A DNA stretch of 21,451 nt from Geodermatophilaceae bacterium (lineage in GTDB: Bacteria > Actinomycetota > Actinomycetes > Mycobacteriales > Geodermatophilaceae), in assembly GCA_013696785.1 (NCBI GenBank), contig JACCXW010000322.1, positions 1-21,451 on the forward strand, given 5' to 3'. Shown here piece by piece: positions 1-7,664 of this stretch (positions are counted from its first letter, which is position 1; each line of letters starts with the position of its first letter). The notes below the pieces were generated by a model that had not been told where the DNA came from, ran no database searches, and saw only the letters and a program-made list of their open reading frames with translations. The translations under genes were made by a program, and so were the position numbers.

Positions 1-678
1 GGCGCCGAGGGAATCGGCCGCGACGCTGTCGACGCTCACGTCGACGGGCTCACCCGCGGCCAGCGCGGCGTGCATGGTCGGCGCCCCGTACGGTTCGACG
101 GACACGATCCGCGCCCGCCCCGACCACCACGCCGCGATACCGCCGATCAGTCCGCCGCCGCCGGTGGCCACCAGCACCGTGTCGACATCGGGCACCTGCT
201 CTTCGAGCTCGCGGCCGACGGTGCCCTGGCCGGCGACCACGTCGGGGCAGTCGTACGCGTGGACCATCAGTGCCCCGGTCTGCTCCGCCCTGGCCAGACT
301 TGCACACAGCGCCTCGGCGTACGACGTCCCGATCAACGTCACATCGGCTCCGAAGGACCGGATGCCGTCGACCTTGACGGCGGGCGCCGTAGTGGGCACG
401 AAGATATCTGCTCGGAGCCTGAGCCGGTGCGCCACGTAGGCGACCGCGAGACCGTGATTTCCGCCGGATGCGGCGATCACCTCCGGCGGACCGCCCGCCG
501 AAAGCACCCGGTTGAACGCGCCTCGGACTTTGAAGGAACCGGTGTGCTGCAACAGTTCCAGCTTGAGTACGAGGGGAATGGCCGTGATGTCGTCGACGTC
601 GATGATCGGCGTGACGCGAACACGCCCGCGGATCCGGTCGGCCGCGGCGGCGATGTCTGCCGGGGCCGGCGCTGTCAC
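1..678 (-). CDS. Threonine/serine dehydratase, PLP-dependent (3' end outside window)
   Basis: Probable fold-type II PLP enzyme that deaminates threonine or serine to a 2-oxo acid in the cytoplasm. Translated from the minus strand, the first 226 codons are open with no stop. They contain the PLP-lysine motif GSFKVRGA (Lys about residue 50), the substrate loop SGGNHG (about 71-76) and the glycine-rich phosphate loop TGGGGLIGG, in the order and spacing of the threonine dehydratase/serine racemase family. Family members are usually 310-330 aa, so about a third lies beyond the left edge. I chose the GTG at 678. An in-frame TTG at 693 overlaps the TGA of the upstream PspC gene and would add five residues. 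The overlap or near-overlap suggests co-transcription with the PspC gene. Whether it is biosynthetic (IlvA) or catabolic cannot be decided, because the C-terminal regulatory part, if any, is missing. Confidence 0.88.
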   Translation of the reverse strand, partial: MTAPAPADIAAAADRIRGRVRVTPIIDVDDITAIPLVLKLELLQHTGSFKVRGAFNRVLSAGGPPEVIAASGGNHGLAVAYVAHRLRLRADIFVPTTAPAVKVDGIRSFGADVTLIGTSYAEALCASLARAEQTGALMVHAYDCPDVVAGQGTVGRELEEQVPDVDTVLVATGGGGLIGGIAAWWSGRARIVSVEPYGAPTMHAALAAGEPVDVSVDSVAADSLGA

Positions 679-689
679 GCGCGAGTCGA

Positions 690-917
690 TCAAGCGGCCA
701 CGGACTGGGTTTCGCGGGGCATGAGCACCCAGAGCAGCGGATAGACCAGCAGCTGGCTGCCGGGCACGAGCATCAGGATCAGGACGAAGAGGATGCGGGC
801 CGGCCAAGGGTCGACGCCGAAACGCCGGCCCAGCCCGGCGCAGACCCCACCGAGGATGCCGCCATCGGCGGGCCGCACGAGACCCTGCTGACGCATCGAG
901 TTCTGAATCTTGTTCAT
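690..917 (-). CDS. Small PspC-domain membrane protein
   Basis: A 75-aa protein with a single PspC domain. The signature GGVCAGLGRRFGVDP (residues 22-36) is followed by a hydrophobic segment at about 43-66 that should form a membrane helix or hairpin, then a short polar tail. PspC proteins act in envelope-stress responses in enterobacteria. Stand-alone short versions are common in Actinobacteria and mostly uncharacterised. The ATG at 917 is preceded on the minus strand by AAAGGA at a good distance, which favours it over the in-frame ATG at 1136, a start inside the neighbouring monooxygenase gene. Its stop TGA (692-690) overlaps the TTG start option of the dehydratase gene. The domain call is firm; the role is not known. 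Confidence 0.85.
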   Translation of the reverse strand: MNKIQNSMRQQGLVRPADGGILGGVCAGLGRRFGVDPWPARILFVLILMLVPGSQLLVYPLLWVLMPRETQSVAA

Positions 918-996
918 GGTGTGGCAAGTCCTTTCACGTGTTTCAGACCGGTTGACCTGACACCGACAGCATCCACCGGCGCAGGTGGGTCCGACA

Positions 997-2052
997 TCAG
1001 GGAGGACCCTGGTGCGCACCCTGATCCTTGTGGGCTGCCACGCGGTCGCGTTCCAGCCGCGCGACGAGATCGGCCGCCGGCTCGACTGTGACCGCGCGCC
1101 AGCCCGTCCCCGCCCACAGGTGCAGCGCGTCGGCATCCCCGTTCGCTGCTGCCGCCTGCCGCAGCGGCCGGGTCAGGTGGTGGACCTCCGGGTACGCCGA
1201 GGGCGCGTACGCCGAGTGATCCCGAGTGAACCGGTTCGCCAGGGCCCGGGCCGGCCGGCCGGTGAAGGCCCTGGTCACGACCGTCTCGGTGAACCGCGGA
1301 TCCCGCAGTGCTCGGCGATGCGTGGCTGAAGTGCCCGCCTCCGGGCAGCACAGGAACGCCGTTCCGAGCTGGGCGGCCACGGCGCCCGCGCGGAGGGCGG
1401 CGTTGACGCCCGCTCCGTCCATGATGCCGCCGGTGGCGATCAGCGGGAGGTCGCTGACCCGTCGTACGTCGGCCAGCAACTGCAGCAGCGGCGTGCTGCT
1501 CCCGCCATCCGCCGAGGCGGCGTCGTCTTGCCAGACCCCGCGATGGGCGCCGGCCTCCGCACCCTGGACACATAGGGCGTCGACGTCGACTGCGGCCGCC
1601 GCCTCGTCGAAGGACGTCACGGTCGCCACCAATACGGCGCCGGTGGCCGCGCGCACGCGCTCGCACATCGTCGCGGACGGGTTGTCGAAGGTGAAGCTCA
1701 CCGCGGCCGGTCGGTGCGCGCAGACGACGTCGAGTTTTGCCGCGAGCTCGTCGTCATCCCAGCGCGGCTTCCCCGGCTCGACATCGGCCGCCGCCGCCAA
1801 CCGGCGCCTATAGGCCTCGACAGCCGTGAGATCTTCCGTGCGCGGTGAGGGCAGGAACAGGTTCACGCCGTACGCCGAGTCACCGCCCCGCTCCACCTCG
1901 GCCATCCGCTCGTCCAGTTGCCCGGCAGTGAGATAGCCGGCCGCCAGGAAACCCAGCGCACCGGCCTCGCCCACGGCCGTCACGAGCCCGGGTGTCGACG
2001 GCCCACCTGCCATAGGTGCCACGATGATGGGCAGCCGGCCGAACATCGGCAT
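997..2052 (-). CDS. Nitronate monooxygenase-like flavoprotein (NPD family)
   Basis: A 351-aa TIM-barrel flavoprotein of the 2-nitropropane dioxygenase/nitronate monooxygenase family, whose known members oxidise alkyl nitronates using FMN and oxygen. Visible landmarks: the N-terminal barrel strand LPIIVAPMAGG (7-17), FTFDNPS-type strand at about 120-126, VQGAEAGAHRG with the active-site His at about 170, ATGGIMDG (206-213) of the FMN-phosphate site, and QLGTAFL (228-234). The length is typical. The start ATG at 2052 overlaps the TGA of the upstream esterase (TGATG), so the two are probably translationally coupled and this gene ends the leftward ATP-grasp operon. Many family members annotated as nitronate monooxygenases act on other substrates (for example enoyl-ACP or quinones), so the substrate is open. 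Confidence 0.85.
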   Translation of the reverse strand: MPMFGRLPIIVAPMAGGPSTPGLVTAVGEAGALGFLAAGYLTAGQLDERMAEVERGGDSAYGVNLFLPSPRTEDLTAVEAYRRRLAAAADVEPGKPRWDDDELAAKLDVVCAHRPAAVSFTFDNPSATMCERVRAATGAVLVATVTSFDEAAAAVDVDALCVQGAEAGAHRGVWQDDAASADGGSSTPLLQLLADVRRVSDLPLIATGGIMDGAGVNAALRAGAVAAQLGTAFLCCPEAGTSATHRRALRDPRFTETVVTRAFTGRPARALANRFTRDHSAYAPSAYPEVHHLTRPLRQAAAANGDADALHLWAGTGWRAVTVEPAADLVARLERDRVAAHKDQGAHQGPP

Positions 2053-2777
2053 CACATGAGTTCGTCGAGGTACTGCGGGAGCATCCGCCACCACGTCGGC
2101 CACTGGTGGTCCCACTCGAGGCCCCAGTTGTCGACGCGGTTGGGGATGCCCTTGGCGCCCAACGCGGCAGCCAACGTCCAGGACTCCCCGACGTTCTCCC
2201 ACTGCCCCTCACCGGAGGCGAGGACGACGAAGCGCTGGCGGAGCTGTTCCAGTTGCCAGCCGTCCAGACCGGGCAGGAAGTGCAGCGGCGCGGCGTGATG
2301 CAGATGGTCGGTCCAAGGCCGGTCGTAGAAGCGCTCGATGGCGTAGCTGCCGCTCAGGCCGACGGCTGCGTCGAACACGTCCGGGTACCGGCACAGCACC
2401 GCGACGGCGTTGAACGCGCCGATCGACGCGCCGCTGGCGATGATTCCCACCTCGTGACCGCCGAGGTCGGAGTGGATCGCAGGCACGACCTCCCGCCGTA
2501 CACATTCGTGGAACTGGTCGAGCAGCCACAGCCGGTGCTGCGGCGAGCCGGCCTTCGTCATCATGGCGCGACCGGCGACGCTGTCGACGGAGTACAGCTT
2601 GATCCGGCCGTCGTCGATGAGCTGCCCGCAGGCGTCGACCAGGCGGTGCCGCTCGACCTCCTCGGCGTCCCCGCCGGCGGTGGGGAAGAACAGCACGGGT
2701 CGGCCGAAGGTCCCCCACCGGACCAGGTTGATCTCACTCTCGACCCGGTCGGAGTACCAGTTCTGGGTTGTCTTCAC
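2052..2777 (-). CDS. Alpha/beta-hydrolase esterase (small, COG4947-like)
   Basis: A 241-aa putative esterase with an alpha/beta-hydrolase fold. The nucleophile elbow is GASIG with Ser about 118. The N-terminal strand region RPVLFFPTAGG (26-36) fits the oxyanion loop, and a His near 224 in EWDHQWPTWW is a likely catalytic base. It resembles the small esterases of the 'esterase/lipase superfamily enzyme' group; this is recognition by pattern, not a search. The start chosen is the GTG at 2777, because no in-frame ATG lies between the upstream stop and the conserved N-terminus, and translation would begin 8 nt after the upstream gene's stop codon. It lies between an enterochelin-esterase-like gene and the monooxygenase gene without gaps, so it belongs to the leftward operon. 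It may hydrolyse an ester or activated acyl group of the cassette's product; that is inference. Confidence 0.78.
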   Translation of the reverse strand: MKTTQNWYSDRVESEINLVRWGTFGRPVLFFPTAGGDAEEVERHRLVDACGQLIDDGRIKLYSVDSVAGRAMMTKAGSPQHRLWLLDQFHECVRREVVPAIHSDLGGHEVGIIASGASIGAFNAVAVLCRYPDVFDAAVGLSGSYAIERFYDRPWTDHLHHAAPLHFLPGLDGWQLEQLRQRFVVLASGEGQWENVGESWTLAAALGAKGIPNRVDNWGLEWDHQWPTWWRMLPQYLDELM

Positions 2778-2784
2778 GTCCCAC

Positions 2785-3963
2785 TCACTCGTAGTAGTAC
2801 TTCTGCGGCCCCGGATAGATCCATGACAGCCCTTCCTGCAGACGGTCCCGCCAGTTCTCCCAGCTGTGCCCGTCGCGGGCCTCGACATAGCGGACAAGCA
2901 TCCCCGCGCCCTCGAACGTGTGCAGCATGGACCGGTTGGGGATGATCAGCGGTTCGTAGATCCCGCAGCTGCTGAAGATCCGGTCCACGACCCGCCTCGG
3001 TGCGGCGCGGTAGCGGTTCACGAACCGCACCACGGGCTCGAAGGCCGGCCCGCCCCCGTGGTCGTTTCCGATGTCGGTGAAGACGAACGATCCCGACAGC
3101 AGGATCAGCGAGGCGCAGAAGTCCGGGTAACGGTTTGCCGTCGACAACGCCGCGACCGCTCCGAAGCTCGAGCCCATCAGGCACCGCGCCGCCCGGCTGC
3201 CGACAAGGGGGAACCCCTCCTCCAGCGAAGGCACGAGCTCGGTGGTCAGATAGCGCCCGTGCGCCGCGGAGTTGGCGTATTCGACAAGACGATCCCCTGG
3301 GTTGACGAACGCGACGATCGTCTCGGCGAGGTCCAGGCGGTGGATGAGGTTGTCCAGGACCGTTCGCATCGACGCGTAATGCAGGAAGTCGTCGCCGTCG
3401 TGCACGACGAGCAGCGGGTAACGCGCGGAACGCCGGAACCGCGCCGGCAGATACAGCGAGACGTTGGTGTCCCGGCGCAACGCCCGGCTGGGCACGACCA
3501 GATCGATCAGCTCGCCGGGGCGGGACTCCGGATGCGGCTGGGTCCACTCCGGCGTCTGGTAGCCGCGGGCGTAGCACACCGACGTACTACCCATCGGGCT
3601 GTGCGCTAGCCTGCTGTTCAGCGGATCGTTGAAGCGGTCCCGGCGCCCGTCGATGGCGACTTCCAGCTGGTACTCGAACCGCGAACCCTCGGGCAGTTCC
3701 ACCACGACGAACCAGAGATCGGTGCCGTCGATCCTGGCGAACGGCAGGTCCCCCGGCAGGCCGACGGTGCGGTGCAGGAGTCGCACCTCGTCCGCCTCAC
3801 CGCGGTGCAGGAATGTGCAGCGCGAGCCCTCGACGATCGGGATCTCGTGCCGACCGAGGAACCGGTCCACAGCCGCGCGGTCGAGGTTGCGACGCTCGCG
3901 CAACCGGTCGATGGCCAGCTTGTGACTGACAGCTGCCTGACCGCGCATCGTCAACGAGGTCAT
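2785..3963 (-). CDS. Enterochelin-esterase-like alpha/beta hydrolase (Fes/esterase D type)
   Basis: A 392-aa two-part protein. Residues about 45-135 form a beta-rich N-terminal region ending in FNDPLNSRLAHSP, like the early-set domain that precedes the hydrolase of enterochelin esterases. Residues about 150-392 are an esterase-D-type alpha/beta hydrolase with LLVVHDGDDFLHY (184-196), nucleophile GSSFG (Ser about 266) and a C-terminal GHSWENWRD whose His (about 366) matches the usual GGHxWxxWR motif of Fes relatives. Fes itself cleaves the trilactone siderophore enterobactin, but relatives hydrolyse many esters. No siderophore synthetase or transporter is seen here, so iron release is not supported. 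ATG 3963 sits 4 nt after the upstream TGA. The gene is the third of the leftward operon. Probably cytoplasmic: no signal peptide is seen. Confidence 0.85.
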   Translation of the reverse strand: MTSLTMRGQAAVSHKLAIDRLRERRNLDRAAVDRFLGRHEIPIVEGSRCTFLHRGEADEVRLLHRTVGLPGDLPFARIDGTDLWFVVVELPEGSRFEYQLEVAIDGRRDRFNDPLNSRLAHSPMGSTSVCYARGYQTPEWTQPHPESRPGELIDLVVPSRALRRDTNVSLYLPARFRRSARYPLLVVHDGDDFLHYASMRTVLDNLIHRLDLAETIVAFVNPGDRLVEYANSAAHGRYLTTELVPSLEEGFPLVGSRAARCLMGSSFGAVAALSTANRYPDFCASLILLSGSFVFTDIGNDHGGGPAFEPVVRFVNRYRAAPRRVVDRIFSSCGIYEPLIIPNRSMLHTFEGAGMLVRYVEARDGHSWENWRDRLQEGLSWIYPGPQKYYYE

Positions 3964-3967
3964 CGGA

Positions 3968-4885
3968 TCAGGCCGCTTCCAGTACGGCGACGCGGCCGTC
4001 CACATCGAGCACCCGGGTGCCGACCGGGCAGGAACCGTCGCCGTCGGTGTCCACCCTGGTCCCCGCCTCGAGCAGCACGCAGCGGGCCGGCGCGAACCGC
4101 CGCGCGAACACCGACATCCGCTGGGCGTCGTCGAGCAGGAGCCGCCCACTGGCATGCGGCAGCGGTACGACGCCGCGCAGCAGGCTCAGCCCGCGGCCGT
4201 ACAGCTCGGGATTGCCCGCCCCCTGGACCGACCGGTCGTGGAACAGCACGACCCGGTCGGTGAGCGCCATCGCCCCGGCTGACCAGGCGATCACGGGCGC
4301 GTCGAGCGCGGCCGCAACGTTGAACAGGTGCATCGCCGTCACAAGTACGCCGACGTGCCCGCCGGTCACGACCAGGGCCGCGGCGTCGCGCAGCAGCCGA
4401 GCCACGGCCTCACGGTGTTGGGCGATCACCGTACGGTCGTGCGGCGGCCAGCGGTCATAGAACTCCGCGTGTACCGCACTGATCCGCTGCAGGTGTTGCT
4501 CGTCCAGAGTTCGCACCGCCTCGACCGCCTCGGTCAAGGCCTCCTCCTTCAGCGGCCCGGCGTCCCCGCGGAGCTGGACGTCGCACACGGCCCGGAGCCC
4601 GTGATCGAGCCGGAGCAGGTACACCTCCTGGACGTCGTCGAGGACCGTTCGGAGCCGTCGCTCGGCCGCGGCGAACTCCGGGTCCCGCTCCAGGACGTCG
4701 AGCCACCGGGTGTACAGGGAGAGGTTGACGGCATTCCCGTCGAGTTGGTCGTCGAGCTCGCCGTCGTCCGGTTCGCGTTCCTGCCAGCCGGCCGTGATCG
4801 TCGCGAACCGGCCGTCCAGATCCATCGATCGCACCACGGCGTTCAGCGCGGGCGTGCGCTGCGGTCCCAGCAAGACAATTCTCAT
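3968..4885 (-). CDS. Peptidase S51/cyanophycinase-like class I glutamine-amidotransferase-fold protein
   Basis: A 305-aa protein with a Ser-type nucleophile elbow, WSAGAM (Ser about 202), preceded by LVVTGGHVG (171-179) and followed by GLSLLRGVVPLPH (His about 244). This order (GG loop, SAGA elbow, strand ending in His) is that of the peptidase E (S51)/cyanophycinase group, which cleaves Asp-X dipeptides or the beta-linked cyanophycin dipeptide units. The N-terminus RIVLLGPQR suits the first strand of that fold, and residues about 55-165 form a helical insert larger than in peptidase E. The ATG at 4885 has a good GGAGG site just upstream. It lies 34 nt after ATP-grasp ligase 1 and 4 nt before the esterase gene. 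Inference: it cuts an amide made by the ligases. The third catalytic residue is not certain from reading. Confidence 0.75.
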   Translation of the reverse strand: MRIVLLGPQRTPALNAVVRSMDLDGRFATITAGWQEREPDDGELDDQLDGNAVNLSLYTRWLDVLERDPEFAAAERRLRTVLDDVQEVYLLRLDHGLRAVCDVQLRGDAGPLKEEALTEAVEAVRTLDEQHLQRISAVHAEFYDRWPPHDRTVIAQHREAVARLLRDAAALVVTGGHVGVLVTAMHLFNVAAALDAPVIAWSAGAMALTDRVVLFHDRSVQGAGNPELYGRGLSLLRGVVPLPHASGRLLLDDAQRMSVFARRFAPARCVLLEAGTRVDTDGDGSCPVGTRVLDVDGRVAVLEAA

Positions 4886-4919
4886 GCCGCCTCCGCTGGG
4901 GAAAGTACGTCGGCGGGTC

Positions 4920-6143
4920 TCACGCAGCGTGCACGTGCACCGTGCGTCCCACCATGTCGAGCATCCCGCGCAGCGTGTCGTAATCCGGGTGGCGCATCCG
5001 GACAAAGGCGTTGGCCATGTAGCCGGCCGCGACCGGCTGGGTCGGTGAGTTGACGTGCGGCAGGTGCGAGTCGATCACCCACTCGCCGAACTGCTGGTGG
5101 ATCGTCTCCATCCCGCTGTAGCCGTGTACGCGACCGTCGGCTTCCGGGCGGAGCGCCACGATGCCGGTGGCGAAGCGCCGGGACGGCGCGACCGCAACGT
5201 GTCCGTGCGCGATCGCGTTCGCCCACTCGCGATACAGGTCGATGTCGTTGCCGGCTGAGTACAGGTCCCAGGCGCCGACACCGGGTGGGCGGCAGCCGAT
5301 CTCGGAGAACTTCAGGCCCTTGGGTCCGAAGAACCACTCCATGTGCGTGGCGGACGTGCCGATGCCGAGTGCCGCGACGACGCGTCGGCCCATGTCCCGC
5401 AGTTCGCCGTACTCGGGGGTTGTGTCGACGCGGTTCGTGGAGATGAACTGCGGTGAGATCCAGCGGGTCCGCATCGCCTCCAGGACGTTCGGGTAGTAGT
5501 GCGAGACGAAGTCCAGCGCCACCTCGCCGTCGATGGAGAGGGTGTCGTAAAAGCCCTCATGGCCCTCGACGAACTCCTCGACCGCGATCGACCCGACTCC
5601 CTGCCGTCCATAGCTGAGCAGCGCCTTATTCAGTTGGTCGTCGTCATCGACTCGCATGGTGTCGGCGGCACCTGCGCCGCTGCGCGGCTTGAGGATGAGC
5701 GGAAAACCGACCTGCTCGGCAAAGGCGTGCGCCTCCGCGGCGGATCCGGCCGCGGTCGAGGCAGCGGTCGGTACGCCGGCCTCCCGGAGTGTCTCCTTCA
5801 TCGACGGCTTGTCCCGGCACAGCCAGGCCGTACGCACCGACGTACCGGGGATGTCGCAGGCCTCGCGGACCTTGGCGGCGGCCATCGTGTGCGCCTCGAC
5901 GGTGGCCTCCAGCCGGTCGACCCAGACCCGCCCCTGGATCGAGCGGACGATCTTGGTCATCGCCTCGACGTGGGTCACCGACGACACCTGCTCGTAGTGC
6001 GTGAGCCAGCCCTTGAGCTGGTCGTCGAGTCCGTACTGCGGCGTCTCGCCGACGCCCATGACCGTGGCGCCGGCTTCGGCCAGGGCCCTGGCGAACTGGC
6101 GCTGGTTGGACGGGAAGAACGGTTCGACGAGGACAACGTTCAT
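4920..6143 (-). CDS. ATP-grasp carboxylate-amine ligase 1
   Basis: A 407-aa ATP-grasp enzyme of the type that joins a carboxylate to an amine via an acyl phosphate. Visible: an N-terminal Rossmann-like domain (MNVVLVEPFFPSN), the RDKPSMK motif (110-116), ATP-binding Lys152 in LILKPRSGAGA, EEF (189-191) contacting adenine, and the metal residues Glu269 (ATHMEW) and Glu281 (SEIGCRPPG). The usual Asn of E-x-N-x-R is Gly here. A C-terminal region of about 100 aa follows the catalytic core. It is most like ligase 3 in this window (shared MNV start, GA.V.G.G..P stretch). First gene of the leftward operon. The ATG at 6143 has no clear ribosome site but has TAGCAT ending 8 nt upstream, so it may be leaderless. 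Substrates unknown. Confidence 0.88.
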   Translation of the reverse strand: MNVVLVEPFFPSNQRQFARALAEAGATVMGVGETPQYGLDDQLKGWLTHYEQVSSVTHVEAMTKIVRSIQGRVWVDRLEATVEAHTMAAAKVREACDIPGTSVRTAWLCRDKPSMKETLREAGVPTAASTAAGSAAEAHAFAEQVGFPLILKPRSGAGAADTMRVDDDDQLNKALLSYGRQGVGSIAVEEFVEGHEGFYDTLSIDGEVALDFVSHYYPNVLEAMRTRWISPQFISTNRVDTTPEYGELRDMGRRVVAALGIGTSATHMEWFFGPKGLKFSEIGCRPPGVGAWDLYSAGNDIDLYREWANAIAHGHVAVAPSRRFATGIVALRPEADGRVHGYSGMETIHQQFGEWVIDSHLPHVNSPTQPVAAGYMANAFVRMRHPDYDTLRGMLDMVGRTVHVHAA

Positions 6144-6150
6144 GCCGGGG

Positions 6151-6156
6151 ATGCTA
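6151..6156 (-). promoter_or_regulatory. Candidate -10 element for a leaderless transcript of ATP-grasp 1
   Basis: On the minus strand TAGCAT ends 7 bases before the ATG at 6143, and no Shine-Dalgarno sequence is present. This placement would start the mRNA at or next to the start codon. No convincing -35 box is seen. Confidence 0.4.
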
Positions 6157-6397
6157 TCCAGCCGCCGGGACTCAACCCGCGCGCGGCCCGAGCCCGCCGC
6201 CGACCTGCATGCCGGTTGAGCCGACCACCGACGAGGCTCTGCTCCTCGGGACGCGCGTGCGCGAGGGCGCGACTCTTGACGCCACATAGGTGACGCTGTT
6301 GCCGGCCAACGCCAATTGCTCGTTGGTCTGATGTCTCGTCGGTCCGGGCCCACAATGCCTGGCTCTCGTGACCTGTCTCGGCGGCATTTGCGACCGG

Positions 6398-6403
6398 TAG
6401 AGT
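6398..6403 (+). promoter_or_regulatory. Candidate -10 element for a leaderless transcript of ATP-grasp 2
   Basis: TAGAGT ends 9 bases before the ATG at 6413, with no Shine-Dalgarno sequence in the gap (GCGCGCGTC). This mirrors the arrangement at the opposite gene. A -35 box is not obvious. Confidence 0.4.
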
Positions 6404-6412
6404 GCGCGCGTC

Positions 6413-7633
6413 ATGGCTGTCGTTGCGTTCGTCGCGCCGTACCTACTCGAGACGACAGGGCGCTTCGTCGAGGCTGCGGCCCGGCTGCCCGGCGTCGAGT
6501 TGGCCCTCGTGACCTGCGAGCCGCTGGAGAAGGTGCCGCCACGGCTGCGCACCCACCTGGCCGGTCACTGGCGGATCGAGGACGGGCTCGACCCCGCCCA
6601 GATCGTCGGCGCGGTCCAGGGCCTGTCCGGACAGCTCGGACCCGTACGCCGGCTGATCGGCGTGCTGGAGCAACTTCAGGTTCAGCTCGCACAGGCCCGC
6701 GGGCATCTCGGCATCGACGGTATGGACGTCGCGACGGCGCACAACTTCCGGGACAAGGCCCAGATGAAGTCGGTCTGGCGGGCGGCCGGCATTCCCTGCG
6801 CTCGGCACCGACTCGCCGACTCCGCCGAGGCGGCGTACGGCTTCGCCGCCGAGGTCGGTCTCCCGATCGTGGTCAAGCCGCCGGCCGGCGCCGGCGCGAA
6901 GAGCACGTTTCGCATCGACGACGCCGACGAGCTGCGGGTCTGGCTGTCGACCGCCCCGCCGACGCCGGACCGCACCGCGATGATGGAGGAGTTCCTCACC
7001 GGCGAGGAGGGCTCCTTCGACAGCGTCCTCGTCGACGGCCAACTCGTCTGGCACTCGATCTCCAACTACATCCCCACCCCGCTGGAAGTGCTGCGCAACC
7101 CGTGGATCCAATGGCAGGTCCTCTTCCCGCGCCACATCGACGGCCCCGAGTACGACGAGATCCGGACCATAGCCCCTACGGCACTCCGTGAGCTGGGACT
7201 GGAGACCGGGTTCACCCACCTCGAGTGGTTCCGCCGCCCCGACGGCTCCGTCGCGATCTCCGAGGTGGCGGTACGCCCGCCCGGCGCTCAGATCTCCTCG
7301 ATGCTGAACTTCGCGCACGATTTCGATCTGTACAGCGCCTGGGCGCAGCTGCAGGTCTACGGCAGCTTCGACCCGCCGTCGCGCAAGTGGGCTGTGGGTA
7401 CGGCGTTCCTGCGTGGTCAGGGCAGCGGCCGGATCCGCGCCGTACACGGTCTGGCCGACGTACAGCGGGAGATCGGGTCACTCGTCGTGGACGTGAGCCT
7501 GCCGCAGCCCGGCCTCATGTCCTCCGGTGTCTACGAAGGCGACGGTTTCGTGACGGTCCGGCATGCACAGACTCCTGTCGTCGCCGAGGCGCTGCGACGG
7601 CTGATCGACGGCGTACGGGTGGAGTTGGAATGA
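6413..7633 (+). CDS. ATP-grasp carboxylate-amine ligase 2
   Basis: A 406-aa ATP-grasp enzyme and the most divergent of the three here. Its N-terminal domain (MAVVAFVAPYLLE) does not follow the MNV..P.FP pattern of the other two, but the catalytic core does: RDKAQMK (113-119), Lys155 in IVVKPPAGAGA, EEF (192-194), Glu271 in FTHLEW and Glu284 in SEVAVRPPG. As in its paralogues the E-x-N-x-R motif has a small residue (Ala) in place of Asn. The differing N-terminal domain suggests a different carboxylate substrate. First gene of the rightward arm, followed after 31 nt by ligase 3. ATG 6413 is the only start that fits the family N-terminus. A plus-strand ATG at 6316 belongs to another frame. Confidence 0.88.
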   Translation: MAVVAFVAPYLLETTGRFVEAAARLPGVELALVTCEPLEKVPPRLRTHLAGHWRIEDGLDPAQIVGAVQGLSGQLGPVRRLIGVLEQLQVQLAQARGHLGIDGMDVATAHNFRDKAQMKSVWRAAGIPCARHRLADSAEAAYGFAAEVGLPIVVKPPAGAGAKSTFRIDDADELRVWLSTAPPTPDRTAMMEEFLTGEEGSFDSVLVDGQLVWHSISNYIPTPLEVLRNPWIQWQVLFPRHIDGPEYDEIRTIAPTALRELGLETGFTHLEWFRRPDGSVAISEVAVRPPGAQISSMLNFAHDFDLYSAWAQLQVYGSFDPPSRKWAVGTAFLRGQGSGRIRAVHGLADVQREIGSLVVDVSLPQPGLMSSGVYEGDGFVTVRHAQTPVVAEALRRLIDGVRVELE

Positions 7634-7664
7634 GAGACGTGCTCACCGGCGTGGAGGCGCAACG

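Larger units (their letters stand above)
6144..6412. promoter_or_regulatory. Divergent promoter region of the ATP-grasp cassette
   Basis: A 269-bp non-coding stretch between two oppositely directed ATP-grasp genes. It must hold the promoters of both arms. Candidate -10 elements lie at both ends (6151-6156 minus, 6398-6403 plus). Short open frames across it carry no recognisable protein features. I saw no long perfect palindrome for a regulator in it. Confidence 0.6.

Noticed and set aside
2053..2202. Longer N-terminus of the monooxygenase from the upstream ATG at 2202
   Set aside because: The extension lies inside the esterase gene in another frame. The family N-terminus starts at MPMFGRLPIIVAPMAGG.
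2785..3963. Siderophore (enterobactin) utilisation locus because of the Fes-like esterase
   Set aside because: No NRPS, siderophore transporter, ferric reductase or Fur-type site seen; the neighbours are ATP-grasp and peptidase genes.
6316..7191. Long plus-strand open frame overlapping ATP-grasp 2
   Set aside because: Arg/Gly/Pro-rich translation typical of an off-frame reading of a GC-rich gene; no domain.
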